This document shows positions 11,392 to 24,700 of a stretch of DNA of 64,000 nt, in pieces. Made by a program: the position numbers and the translations under genes. This DNA is from Lathyrus oleraceus (taxonomy: Eukaryota; Streptophyta; Magnoliopsida; Fabales; Fabaceae), in assembly GCF_024323335.1 (NCBI RefSeq), contig NC_066581.1, forward strand, positions 434,080,136 through 434,144,135, in the 5' to 3' direction. The notes beneath the pieces were generated by a model. That model was not told the DNA's origin. It ran no database searches and saw nothing but the letters and a program-made list of their open reading frames with translations. The first letter of the stretch is position 1; each line of letters opens with the position of its first letter.

Positions 11392-12881
11392 ACAGTTTGG
11401 GCTTAACGAGAAAATCAAGGGCTAAACAACAAGTTTAGGCTTTGAAGAGCATAATAGGGGCTAACCACATAGTTTAGACCCGTCTTGGGAATATGGGGCT
11501 AAACAAACGAGTTTAGGCTTGCTGGGGAAGATGGCCAAACACGAAGTTTAGCCTTTATGAGAATACCACGACTAAATAACTGTTTAGGCTTTAACAAGAT
11601 AGGGGCCAAACAAAATTTGGGCTTGAAAAGAAACAGGGGGCTAAACAAAAAGGTTTAGGTTTGGGAAGAGTGGCTAAACGATAATTTAGACTTACTGAGG
11701 GGATATAAGGGGCTAAATAACAGTTTCAGCTTAGGTAATAGGAGGACAAACACATGGTTTAGGCTTGAACAAGGTAACAGCCAAATGGAATTTGCGCCTG
11801 AAAAGATCCACAGGAAAGTCTAAACATAGTTTACGTCCAAAGGAGCAGGGGCTAAACAAAAGTTTAAGCTTAAACAGGGTAGTGACCAAACACAATTTGG
11901 GCTTGAAGGGGGATATGGATAAACACCGATTTAGGCTCGCTGGAGAAATGGAAGAGGCTAAATGCAAGGGTTAGGCTTGAATAAAGGTATTGGCCAAACG
12001 AGATTTGGGCTTCAAAGAGAGTATGGCTAAACAATAGTTTAGGAAAAAAAGATTCTAAACATAGGGGTAAGGCTTGTAAAGAGAGGCTAAACGGGGTTTA
12101 GCTTACAGAAAGAGGCTAAACATAGGTTTAGGCTTGTACAGGTTTATTAGAAAGGTTTTTACAAGAGTTCCAAGTATAATTGGGCTTTTACAAGGAGGGC
12201 CAACGTGGATGGGATTTGGAGAGGTGCCAACAGAGTTGGGCTTTGAAGAGGCTTCTCAGACAGGAACTGAACTTTAGAGAGGCGCCAACGGAATTGGGCT
12301 TTGAAAAGGTGCCAACTGTTTTGGGCTTGCTTCTTTCTTATTAAAGATAGATCTATGTTATGCTTGATGACATGCATGGGCGGAACGGTATGAATATTGC
12401 ATGAAGGTTTATGCAATGGTCTTGAGGGTTCACAAATGCCCTAAGTTTAAGTCTGGTGTGGTGGACACCGAGAGAGATTTTTCTTGGTTAGAAGGCTTCT
12501 GGTTGACGGGTTAAGGGACGTATCTAACATGACTTCCTGACATCTCGGTTTCTAGATACTGCTGGAAGGTGATGAGCCTGATCTGGGTCTTCTGGTTCCC
12601 CGGGCTTAATCTAAGAAGATTAGCTGGAAATGATTACTCCGACGAATGATGATTCTCGTAATCTTCTAGATCAAGGGGGCCTTTGTGACCTCATGTCTTC
12701 ATGCACTGTATGCAACTTTTGGGTACCATGGTTGTCCCTTCAAACACTTCAAGATCAAAGTAAATTCATGTTTTCTTTCAATGCTTTTATTGTTATCTTC
12801 AAAATTTTCAATGCATTGTTTATTAGAAATAACGGTCACATTTCGCAAACAAGTAGGAAAAGTAAAAAATGAGAAGCATTT
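11392..12881 (-). repeat. Ogre-type 3'UTR with hairpin array
   Basis: From 11392 to about 12150 there are some 21 degenerate units of roughly 35 bp built as GGGGCTAAAC-(3-6 nt)-GTTTAGGCTT. From 12160 to 12330 related units read GCCAAC-(3-4)-TTGGGC. The rest is unique, ending in an AT-rich stretch. The order array, unique block, AT-rich block matches the 3'UTRs of the other Ogres here, so I assign it as the 3'UTR of a truncated minus-strand element. No protein-coding signal was seen. Confidence 0.6.
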
Positions 12882-13800
12882 TGAAGGTAGAAAAAAACAA
12901 GAAAGGGGGGTTTGAATTGTTTTTCACTGATAATAAAAACTTTTAGCAACGCTACAGATAGAAAGATAATAACAAACAACACGGAAGTTTATCCTATTTC
13001 ACTTGAAAATCAAAGCTACACCAGTCCACCCGGCCAAGGTGATTTCTCCTTCAATAAGGACTTAATCCAATAATCTAGAAAGATTACAACAAACGTCTAA
13101 GAGTATAACAATCTCTTATACCTCTAAAGTCAAAAGACTTCACAAGTCACTTGAGGAATTTACAACAACTATTGAGAATTACAAGAATGTGTTTGGTGCT
13201 TCTAGATAAGCAATATGAACATGGTTTAAAAACAATGATCAATGATCACACTTAGTGCAACAACTCGTGTGTGATAACTGAACTATAAATAACTCTTGTA
13301 CGATATCTTCGTGTCTTGGTATGATGATAGTTGGGCCTTTTTATAATGCTTGGAGATGATACCGTTGGGGAGGATATTGATGGTGATATCTTGCCAATAA
13401 TGGGTCATCATGACATTAATTTATTGTCCTTTCCATAGCAGTTTTGGAGTGTATTCAATATTATCCATATAGAGATGTATACCATAGTTGGAATACTTCT
13501 TTATTAAGTTAATGATTATGATTGGTCAGATGATCTGTTCGGCGTGATTCAGAGTGCATATAAATTAGATTCTTTTCTCAGATCTTGTATTCTTCAAATA
13601 GTTGTTTGTTACATCTTCTCCAAATAGTTCTTTGACTGATCCTCATTAGGAGCGTCTTCAGATTCTACAGATGTACATTCATCAGAGTCTTTGGATTCCT
13701 CATAGTCTTTAGATTCTGTATCTTATTTTCTTGGATATGCTTATGTTCAACGTCAGATATGATTCATTTAATTCCGAGTCAGCTATTCTGGACTTTGTCA
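12882..13800 (-). repeat. Sirevirus-like (Ty1/copia) LTR fragment
   Basis: Its first 450 bases are the reverse complement of the end of the intact Sirevirus LTR: the TGAAGGT terminus, the G-run before TTTGAATTG, CCACCCGGCCAAGGTGATTT, and TAAGGACTTAATCC. The remainder has TCAGA/TCTGA-rich sequence like that LTR. No primer site lies to its left and no polypurine tract to its right, and no matching target duplication was found (CATTT versus AATAT). It is therefore a truncated or rearranged LTR rather than a clean solo LTR. Confidence 0.65.
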
Positions 13801-15086
13801 AATATTTTAGTTTGAAAAGGGTCTTGTTTGCAAAATATTGGAGATATGGGAAAATAAATGTTTTTTTTTTGTGTTTGCCAAAACCTTTTGAAGTCTCATG
13901 CCTACGTACCAACAAAGTGAAATGGAAGATCAAAACCTCATAGTCCGTGGTAAAAATAACAAACGTGTTTGTTTTGATTCATTTTTTTTATGAAAAGATA
14001 TTTTGTCATTTTAAGCAGAATAATCAACTAGTCAACCACAAGTATGAGATCTTTGCATCATCATGAGAAGGGCTCCAACTTGGATAAGGATAAAAAAGTA
14101 TGCCACTAGGTCTCTTAGATGGAAAACAATTATCATCAATATTATGGGGATAAGAGAATTATATCTCAACTATTGAAAATGAGTCATGTCTAAACTTTGA
14201 GAAAAGTTTTAAAAGGAAAAGTGCACCAAAGGCACAATTTTTTTTTGAATGAGTTATGCCTTTTTTTAAGTCTTTTGAAATTGGTCTAAATATGCTTGAG
14301 ATGAATTAGTATTTATCAGGAAAGGGTTTTGAAAATCACTTGACAAAAGTCAAGGTTTATTGAGAAAGTGGTTCATGTTTAAAATCAAGAAGATTTTTGA
14401 AAAGATGCGAGAAGATTTTGAAAATTAAAGAAATGGAGGAGAAGGAAAGACTATCCTAGAGAATAAAGTAAAATCTAGAGAGGAAAGATCTAACCAAGAA
14501 ATAACAAGCTTTATGACATAAGTCAAACAAGAATTCCCTCCTCTGGATTAAGCCTCAAGTAAGTCAAATAAGCAAATTATAATTCATGCATCAGGTGAAA
14601 CCCAAATAACTCAACCAAGTCTCTACAAGAATTCCAAAGTCAAAGGTATCAGATGAATCCTAGGGTCTCCAATCACAAGTCCCAAAGCAAAGGTCAAGAT
14701 CCTTATTTTAAGTCCATAACTCCATAACATTACTAAGGATAGTAACCACAAGTCCATGAATCAGGAGAACCAAGTTTCTTTTTAGGTTTTTTCATTATTA
14801 ATGTTTTCTTTACAAGGATATAGAATAAAAGTCCAAATGGACAAAGAACAAATGATATAATCACAAATATATAATATGGGATGCTAAGAATAAAGTATAA
14901 AGTGAATGGCGTAAAAATAAAAGAGCATAAAGTAAATGACTTTGAAGTAAAAGTTAATACAAGTAAAATGTTAGTAAATGATGTTAGTAATAAAAAATAA
15001 AAGATGGTTTGGTAATTTTTTGGAGAACACTCAATTATTCACCCACAAGAATTAAAATATGTACCTATAAATCATTATGAGGTCGG
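13801..15086 (-). repeat. Ogre LTR fragment (TGTCATACCC subfamily)
   Basis: Matches LTR1 from about 7090 to 8400 (ATTTTAGTTTGAAAA, then TTTGGAGAACACTCAATTATTCAC). It lacks the LTR's terminal segment at its left edge and is interrupted at 15086 by the end of LTR2. Confidence 0.75.
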
Positions 15087-18000
15087 TGTAGCGGTAAAAT
15101 TTTTGAGATTAAGCTATTGATTAACTTAACTCGTAAAGCAAGAGTCGCCACCTCACTTTTATTGTTTCTAAAGGGAATAGGGAAAAAGTACGAACAAAAC
15201 CCAAAGAAGTTTTAAAATAAAACTAGTAAAAAGAGAACAAGGGTTCGAGGGTTAATTATGTAAATGGAAGGTATTATCACCCTAAACATCCATGGTACTC
15301 CATGGGAACCTCTTTCAAAATATGCATATTTTAGCTTGAAAAAGGTGTTGTTTGTTAAAAGATTGGAGAGACGGGAAAATAAGCATTTTTATTATGATTT
15401 GGTGTTTGCCATGACTTTGAAAGTCGCATGCCTACGTACCAACAAAGTGCAATGGAGGATAAAAACCTCGTAGTTCATTGTAAAAAGTAACAAAAGGAGT
15501 TTGTATTGATTCATTTTTATTGAAAAAACATTGTTTCATTTTAAGGAGAATACTTAACTAGTCACCCCACAAGTATGAGAACTTTGGGTCATCATGAGAA
15601 GGGCTCCAACTTGGATAGGATCAACAAGTATGCCACTAGCTCCCATAAATGGAAAAGAATTATCATCAATACTATGGAGATAGGAGAATTATAACTCAAC
15701 TATGGAAATGAATCATGTCTAATGGCTTGAGAAAAAGATTTAAAAGAAAAAGTACACAAGGGCACAAAAATGGTTTGGATGAGTTATGCATTTTTTAGTT
15801 TTTTGAAATTGGTCTGAATATGCTTAACATGGATTGACATTTATTAAAAAAATAGTTTTGAAAATTACTTGACAAAAGTTAAGGTTTAATGAGAAAAATG
15901 ATTCAAGTTAAAAACAAGTTGGTTTTGAAAAAGAGAGAAGATTTTGAAAATTAATGAAGGGGAAGGAGAAGAAGAGACTATCCTAAAGCAGTAAAGCAAA
16001 AGCTAAATAAAACAGATCTAACCACCAAGAGATAGCAAGCTTCGTGAGATAAGTCAAGCAAGAATTCTCTCCTTTGGACTAATCCTCAAGCAAGCAAAAT
16101 AAGCAAATAGTAATCCATGTGTCAGATGAAACCAAAGTAACCAAGCCAAGTTTTCACAGAAAAGTCCAAAGTCAAAGGTATCAGATGGATTCCATAGTCT
16201 CAAGTCATAAGTCTCAAAGAAAAGGTTAAGATCCTAATTCTAAGTCCATAACTCCACAATGATACCAAGGATAGTAACCATAAGTCCATGAATTAAGATA
16301 ACCAAGTTCCATTTAAGGGTTTTTCCTTTATTAATGTATTTTAAAATAAAATGAAAGTCCAAATGGACAAAGGAAAAATAGCATAAACATAAACAAAGGT
16401 CCACATAGACAAAGAGCAAATGTGATATGAGATGATAGAATAAAAGCAATAAAGTAAATAACAAGAAATAAAAAAAAGGAGTAAATGACACTAAAATAAA
16501 GTAATATAATAAGATGTTAGTAAATGTTAGTGAAAGAAGAAAACATGTTTTGGTAACTTTTTGGAGAACACTCAACTATCCACTCACAAACATGAAAATA
16601 TGAACCTATACCTCATTTATGAGAAGGGCTCCAACTTGGATAAAATCAACAAGTATGCCACTAGCTCTCACAAATGGAAAAGGAGCAAACTTTTCACACA
16701 ATACCATGAGGAATAGGAGACTTACAATCTCACTTATAAAAATGACATTTCCTTTTGGACAAATATAGAGATATGTTAAGCAATCTTAATTGGAATTATG
16801 TATAAGTCACAACCATCTGAGGATGGTCAATAATAATGTTTGTGTTAATACATGCTAGAGAAATGATATGTAAATCATCCTCCTAAAGTTATGCCACATA
16901 AGAAAATTAAAAAAAAAAAGGGATGATCAAGCACAAAGGCTAGGAGGATGGTTCATTGCTTCAATCCAAAGCACCTTAAATGATTCATGATCACTTAGAA
17001 GGTAGTTCTGAAATGATGAAAGTTCATGAAGTACCAATCCACACATCATGAACAAGATGGACACAAATCCATCCAATTGATCAAAAGGAAAATAAGGGGA
17101 AGCAGAAGAAAGGGGACAATAGAGGCTACACCCAAATTGAATCACAAATTTGATCAAGTCATCATCAAAATCAATCATCCATTTTGGTGGATTAGGGGTT
17201 TCACCCTATCAACACCCAAGATCCATTGAGTTTGATGAGACTTGAAGTCAAAATCATCATGATCCAAGGCTAACAAAAATCCATAAGGTCAAACAACTTA
17301 AAAATGCAATTAAATGAAATAAAAATGCATAAAAGGTATTTTTAAATGATTCTTAAAATGGAAATACAACGGAAAATCTACAAAGTCCTTCAAAACACCA
17401 AATAAATGGGCAACAAAATTATGGAAGGTTGGAAATAAAATGAGAAACATATAATAAAATTTTCAGAATTAAAATATGCAGAAAAGTGTTTTTAAACCAA
17501 TTAAAATAAAGGAGAAAAGAGGAAATTCATAAAAATAGAAAACCGGTGAAATAAAATATGGAAAAATAAAAATTAGATGAAGAAAAATAAAAGAGAATTT
17601 TAGAAATTATTTTGGGATTTTTTGGATAAAAAATTAAATTACTACGAACCTGTAGAGAAAAATAAATATAAAATAATAAAAGAAAAAGAATTAAAAAAAA
17701 ATAGGAGCGTTGGATCACCCCTCATTAATTGACGTGGCAGATCCAACACTACAAATGATGATTAACACGATGGAACACGCTCCAGTAAGAACACAAGATC
17801 CAGTTTGAATTTAACCAATCAAAATATTTCAAAATGCCAATGTGTCTGTTCCAAACTCATACCACCTGAGAAATACTACGGTCATCTTCTCCGGTGAGCT
17901 CTCACCGGAGTTTCATCATTTGGCAACTTCAAGACACTAGACCACCACCATGGTGATCCTCTTCTCATCCCGAATTCAACCTCATGCCTCAAATTCATTT

Positions 18001-19718
18001 ATGTGAACTGAGCAAGGGGAGTTTGAAAGAAATTTCATAAACATGCAAACCACGAAAAATAAAATTTTATGATGAACACGATCAATCAACACCAGATAAG
18101 TTAGGGGAAAGCATCAAAGACTGAAGGACTACATTGTGGTGACTTGTTTGAGTGCAAATGATGCCCAAAACTACCTTGTCCAAATGGTGATCAGAAGTCG
18201 ATGAAGTTCGATCTGGTTAGAACACTTCAGAAGGTCTCAGAGCTTCGGAATTGTTGCAAAAGTTTCAGAGGATGTCGGTGGAGCTAATGTAATCAAGAAA
18301 TAGGATTAAAACAAGCTAAAACTCAAAACACGATAGTTGAATTTTCTGGAAAATTTTCTAGTTGCAGCAGGGGTTTCTTGGCTCTCCAAAGCTTTCAAAT
18401 GAAGGTAATAGCTTCCTCTACTTATAGGAAATGTAATTGGATCCAAATACGTGAGGAATAATGTTGAATTCGTGCAAAACGAATTTGATCCAAGTGTGTG
18501 GAAAGTGTGACTTGAAACTCCTCAAGACTTAGCCAAATGATGTGTTTTAATAATCAATTAACTTCAAGAGGTTTGATTAAACATGTTTAGGACCAAAACA
18601 CTTGCTAATTTGGCTTGGATTTGAGTTTAGTCATTATCAAATTTTGGGCAATGGGGATTTTTTTCAATTTCAATTCACCATGTTCAACTCAATGGAGCAT
18701 CCTACTCAAGAGGCTTTTTGATCCCATTCTCTTTGCAATGTGTTAACATCATGGACAAGATTACAATGAGCCAAGAAAGGTTAAATTTGGATGCTTGAGC
18801 ACAAATTTATGGTGTGTTGAAGTTGGTATAAAATACTGGTTCCATAACTTAGAAAATTTTGAATGCTTCATGGCTTAAAATTACCTATAAAGTCCCAATG
18901 AATTCCATGGCCTTCCAAGCATAACTTGACCTTAGTCCTTGAATAAAAATTATAGTGGGTATCATTAATAACATTGTGCAAAAAGAATCAGCTCCATATG
19001 CCAAAAATTGAAGAAGTTATGATCGTTGAAAGTTGGCAAAAAAGACACTTTAAAATAGGTCAAATTTCACCAACTCCACAAATGACCTATAATGTCTCCA
19101 AACTTTTGATGATCCTCCAACAATAATTTTCTCTTTTAATGTAAAGAGAAGTTATAGAGGATGTTTAGAAGAGTCATATGCAAAAAGGGGCATTATGAAA
19201 TGTTGAGAATTGAAGGAGTTGTGATCCTTGGAACTTTGACTTCAAAATGTTGACTTTTAGGTCAAACCCCTTGGAACAAGCTTGTGCACTTCGACTTTCC
19301 TTTCACTTGAAAGCACATGGGTGATCTTATGAACCAAACATACGGTGTCCTTTATGGCCTCTTGATTAAATTGATCAAAGCTTGAAGTTACTTGTTGAAG
19401 AAGGCATGGAAATAAACACATGCACCTTTGACCTTTCTTGAGAAGTAAGCCAACAAACTTTGGGATGCTTTTGACATGAGAAGAACTATCTTGCACAATA
19501 AAATTAAGAGAAACAAGACATATTTTTGGATATTTTGATTAGTGGTTAGATAAGCAATGAATAAAATAAACACAATGGTAAAAGAAGGAGGTGCTTGGTG
19601 ATCCCTTCAAGAAGTCAACCATAGGATTGTTAAGGGAAAGGCCAAGACGGAACCTTGTTTTTAGGTTAAATATGAAAATGATATGTGGGATCTTAGGGTT
19701 AAAAATTAGGGTATGATA
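15087..19718 (-). repeat. LTR2: Ogre-B 3' LTR (about 4.6 kb)
   Basis: Plus strand starts TGTAGCGG at 15087 and ends ATGATA at 19718 (CA expected, TA seen). It is followed by a polypurine tract and 3'UTR, so in the sense (minus) direction this is the 3' LTR of an element lying to its right. It is homologous throughout to LTR1. It carries a perfect dyad with 10-bp arms at 17889-17910 and the U3 cyclisation block at 19591-19606. Confidence 0.8.
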
Positions 19719-20148
19719 GATGCCCCTATTTCAGTTTCTATGATTTGGAGATATGAAGGTTGAAATCTTCGTCTCGACAAGATTGGAGAGACTTAAATAT
19801 TAAATACCCAATATTTGGCCCTAAGATACCGCGAAATTCTTATGATATGATATGCGTGAAAACAAGAATCTATGTAGTGAATATAGCGCCACAAGAGACA
19901 AAGAATTGTTAGAGACGAGAGGAGACTGAAATTCCGCAAGGGAAATCCAAATTCTAAAGGGGTATACAGATGGGGACAGAAAAAATTCCGTAGGGGGAAA
20001 AGGAAAAGCTTGAAAATAATCGATGCATGGTTAGGAAATGAACTAAAGACCCAACCGGGGATACTGAAAAAAGTAAGACTTCACAGGGGAAAAGAAATCA
20101 TCGACAGGGCAAAAAACGCCGACTCCAATAGGAGAAGAATATCACCTA

Positions 20149-20490
20149 CCTATCAACCGAGTGATAGCTTAACAAAGATAATAAGCTCAAACATAATTAT
20201 TACCAACTACCAGCCAAGTGATAGCTTAACAAAGGTAACCAATAAAAGATAAACAGAATATTACCTAATATCAGCCGAGTGATAACTTAACAATGGTAAT
20301 AAGCTCAAACAGAATGATTTCCGACTACCAGCCAAGTGATAACTTAATAAAGGTAACCAATCAGAGATAAACAAAATATTACCTACTATCAGCAGAGTGA
20401 TAACTTAACAAAGATAATAAGCTCAAACAGAATGATTACCAACTAGAAGCCAAGTGATAGCTTAAAAAAAGGTAACCAATCAGAGGGAGA
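20149..20490. repeat. Tandem hairpin array in Ogre-B 3'UTR
   Basis: Units alternate TATCAGCCGAGTGATAAC and TACCAGCCAAGTGATAGC, separated by TTAACAAAGGTAA-type linkers. The arms TATCA/TGATA pair around a GCCGAG or GCCAAG loop. The TACCA variant still pairs on the sense strand through a G-U wobble. Confidence 0.75.
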
Positions 20491-21435
20491 CCGAAGTTCA
20501 GACCGGGAATGAACTGGAGAGAAGCGATCAAAGAGGACTCAATCCAATGAGGGCATAAACTCAATTGGAAATTGATCCCATCCAGATAATGAATTGGAGG
20601 GGAAAACTTAAGTAAAATCTTCCACGAGGATCAGACTCAATGGGGAATTAGAAAGGATAAACTCTTTCTGCTTAAGGTCTATTGGAGAGAGGACGTACAC
20701 ACTCTGTGGGGAAAAAAGTCCTAAAGGGTGTTGTGGAATTTGCAAAAGGAAAAATGCCCAAATAAACATCATGATGATATGCCTATGCATATGATTATGC
20801 TGACGAAACAAACACAAAGGCACGAGATTAATAACACAATACAAAAAGATACTCAACTAATATCAATCAGGATGGAGATGCTGGAAGAGATTTGTCGGGA
20901 TTACACCACTCTTGTAATCTGATGCTAGGGAGACTGTTGTAATAGACAATCCGGCCTGGGGAAGTCACTAAATTCCACTCTTCAGGATCTTACCATCCTT
21001 GGGACTACCATTAACATTCCTCTTTTGTATTCACAAGTCAAGGAAAATACATATATTTTTTGTAAGTTTACAAAAACATGATTGTTTACATATATTTTTG
21101 TTTCAAAAATGATTATCAGAAATAAATGAAACTTCATAAACTGAAACAAAATAAGAATAGCGAACAAGTGGGCAAAAGGCTCAAATTTTATTGATAGAAT
21201 GGTAGTCCGCAAATGGCGTGACTCCATGGATCATTACAAAGTTGAAAAATGGTAAATACATGGAAATGGCTATATTGAAATACAATGACCACTATTCTCC
21301 TTAACAACTTTAAATTCCACCATGCTCTGGACTCCGATCGAGGATGACAGAAAAGGAATCTATGATAGGCACTGTTGCTTCAAACGATCAAGTCTAGCCT
21401 GATGTAGTTACTTTCCATAATCCCTAAATTTTTCC

Positions 21436-21578
21436 TAGATTTCCTTTTTAGGGTCAATCTACTGGGATGATTACTTTATGTTTATGTCTCTAATTTTTTC
21501 CTGGACCGCCCTTTCGGGTTTTAAATCCACTAAGACGCTCGTTTTTTCCTAAGCCACCCTTTCCGGTTTTCAACTTAG
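21436..21578 (-). other. Three tandem stem-loops after integrase (Ogre-B)
   Basis: Arms, in plus coordinates: TAGATT 21436-21441 with AATCTA 21456-21461; TGGA 21502-21505 with TCCA 21526-21529; CTAAG 21549-21553 with CTTAG 21574-21578. The cores of the second and third are nearly identical (CCGCCCTTTCGGG-type) although the arms differ. The same three units occur at 49282-49430 and 54911-55070. Confidence 0.6.
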
Positions 21579-21597
21579 CGAGTTGTTCTTTTCTTTT

Positions 21598-21747
21598 CTA
21601 GGCGAAGTATTTCTTAACTATATCAGCATTCACAGGATGATGGAGCTCTTGACCATCCATAGTTCTAAGAATTAAGGAACCACCAGAGAAAGCTCTCTTG
21701 ACAACACATGGGCCTTTGTAATTAGGAGTCCACTTTCCCCTAGAATC
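21598..21747 (-). pseudogene. Ogre-B integrase C-terminal fragment
   Basis: Minus-strand reading gives the last 50 residues of an Ogre integrase, ending in VKKYFA and a stop at 21598-21600, with RGKWTPNYKGP and VKRAFSGG upstream. At 21747 it jumps directly into an LTR of a different subfamily across a few bases of shared AGAGTC, so the rest of pol was lost in a rearrangement. Confidence 0.8.
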
Positions 21748-24700
21748 AGAGTCACCACCACGCTTTTATTGTTTCCAAGGAAAAAGGGAAAAGTACAAAA
21801 AAACCCAAAGATAAGAAGTTTTCAAATCAAAACTAATAAAATGCCAGAAATTATAGGTAAGGGTGTTGGTTACACAAAGGGAAGGTGTTAGCACCTAAAG
21901 TGTCATAGGTACTCTTAGGGAGCCCTTTCTTGTGTGCATATGTGTTTTTGTACAAAATCATGTTTGCAATAAATAGAGTGGAGGGATGCGAAAAAAATGC
22001 ATTAATTATATTTTTTGTGTTTGACAAGTATGTCATATAGAAACCCAAATTTCCCTTGGAATTTAGAATCAAGCAATATCAATATACAAATAGCAAGGTG
22101 AAGAGCAAGGCATCAAATAAAGATAGCCACATCCAAGCTTAGCAACTCCATGATCTTCTTCATAATCTCCATGTATCAGATGACTTTAAAGATAAGCATT
22201 AGACACAGGTTCAAAATAACAACTTCAATATGATCATGTTGCAGATGAACTAAAATGGATCTTCAATATTTATATCAGATGAATGTTCACTTCACAAAAA
22301 CTTGGTTTCATGAATGTTGGCATTGGCCAAGTCCTTTTGCATAGGGAGTGTTACCTAACTCTAAGTCTAATGTCTTAGATCAAATCCAACAGTCCACACA
22401 AGATGTCTTTTAGGGTTTTTTTCTTATTATGTACATTAAGGTCAAAAGACCACAAAAACAAACAAGTATATACAAACACAATATATTCACAAGATATGGC
22501 TCAAGTGAGCAATGTGAAAATGGCATTAAAGTAAACAAATTGAATGGTATGAATAATGGAAAATGAAATAAGACTAAAAATTAAAGTGCATAAAGGTAAA
22601 TGGCTTGAAATTAAATGTTAATTGTTAGTTTGATTAGAAGTTAGTATTGCTTCTGCTTTTTGTTTTGTTTAAGTCATTCTTTGGTGAACACTCAACCCAC
22701 TATTCACGAGCATGGATCCTTGAACCAAGACATCTTCCAAAGGAAGGAAAAAAGGCCAAGTTTCCACACAATACCATGAAAGAGGGGAGACTTACAATCT
22801 CACTTACTAGAACACTATGCCTTTTATGTCACAAATTTAGCGCTATGTTAAGCAATCGTAATTGGACTTATATAGAAGTCACAACTATTTGGGGTTGGGA
22901 AATAGAAATTTGAGTGTTAATGCATGTTAGAGACATAGTATAATGAACTATGTTCCTAAAACATACCACACACAAAGAGAATATGCAAAATAGTGGACCT
23001 AATCTCATCCATACTCATGTTGATTTTGGAATCAACTAGCCTTAGGATATAGAGATATCATAGGTCCATGACATGAATGAATAGAGAAGAGGATTGAGAT
23101 GAAGAGGGAGGGGGGATGAAATCAACACAAATTGGTCAAAGGAGGACTTTTACCAAATTAAAATCATTCATTCATTTTGGGAGATGAAATGTACATTTCA
23201 TCAATCCCCTAAATCCAACAATTTATTTCAACAAAGTGAAATCAACCTTGACCAAGGCCCAACAACACAAGTCAAACTCAACAAGTCAATATTAGAAGCT
23301 CAACACAATTTATTTCGCATTTAAATAATTAAAATCAATTAAAATATGCATTAAATTAAATTATGGTTGGTCAAATTCCTAAAACCTCATCAAAACACCA
23401 AATAAATGGCCATGAGATTTATCATAGGTCAAACAAGATCAAAGGACCTTGGAGAAAAATTTTCATAATTTTTGGAAACTTAAAACTATGTTTAAACAAT
23501 TAAAAATATTCACAAAATCAATTAAATCATGAAAAATATTAATAATGATCCAAAAAATAATTTTAATTCAGAAAATGAAAGAGGAATTTATTTAAACTTT
23601 TTGGTGAAATTCTCATATTTTTTGTATCAATATTAAAATTAATATGAATTAATGAAAATAAAAAAAAATGAAAATCAGAAAATGAGAAAAAACGTGGACC
23701 ACTTGATCTCCCTCATTAATTGAGGTGGCAGATCAAGTGGCTGGTAGTGCGCATTCCACCATGGTCACGAGTCAGTGTGCAACACAAGTGGTAATCAGTT
23801 TCAACGTGCGAGATTAGATCATTTCAAATGGATCAAGTGGCTCAAATGAATGACAACTCACCACCGGAGCCAAAGCTCCGATCTCCTTCTCCGGTGAGCT
23901 TCACCGGACTGGTTCATCCACAACCGTCACCAAAATTAAAAATAAGGACATGAATTTAAAGTAAAAATGCCTCTGAGTTCGAATTTGGCCTCAATTTATC
24001 TTAACTCCAAGTATATTGAGAGATACAAGGAGTTGAAATTTAAGGTGCGCGATCTGATTTGCTTCGATTTGACCTCAAAGCAACGTAATCTTGTTGCCTA
24101 CATTGGTAGGACTTCATACAATCAAATATCCAAGAGAATTATGGATAATTGAGTGAGAATCAAAGAGATAAAAATTTATGGAAAATACCTTCAATGCAGG
24201 TCTGTGCTCGATAGATCTTGCTCTTGCTTGCTCTTGATCTTGCTCAGGACACTTGATAGGGTAGAATTGGATGATCAAAAGGTTCATGATCCTTGGATAT
24301 TTGAATCTCAAAATAGTGAGATTCAAACTCAATTTCCAATGAAAATTATCAAGATTATCCTTTGGAATGAGAGGGTTTGAAGGTTTGGAAGCAAAGCTAG
24401 CACACAGGGTCCATATTTCTGAGCATAGAGGGCTCTATTTATAACCAAATGGATTGATATTTGCACACTTGAAATGAAATCCAAAAATAGAAATGTACAT
24501 TGCATGGGTGTATGGTCGTGTACAGCCCATGAAATCACTTCTTCTGATCCATAATTGAGTACAAGAAATGCTGAGATCATGTTGGAATGCTAGGCAATGG
24601 TGTGTGGAAGCTTTAAGTTCAATTTTGCCAAATGATGGTCCACTGTTCAAGCCATGCGTAACCTATTCAAATCTTGTCCAAAATAAAAGAGATTGGACTT

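Larger units (their letters stand above)
19719..21597 (-). other. Ogre-B 3'UTR with polypurine tract and hairpin repeats
   Basis: The polypurine tract (sense AATAGGGGCATC) sits at 19719-19730 against the LTR. A tandem array at about 20149-20490 has a period near 120 bp, roughly 3 copies, each with two short hairpins such as CTATCA-ACCGAG-TGATAG at 20150-20167. Three stem-loops follow the integrase stop at 21436-21578 and are listed separately. No coding potential was seen. Confidence 0.75.

Noticed and set aside
16240..16575. Leu/Phe-rich ORFs (also 9320-9544 and 17527-17718) as membrane proteins
   Set aside because: Antisense reading of A-rich LTR sequence; frames are not conserved between LTR1 and LTR2.
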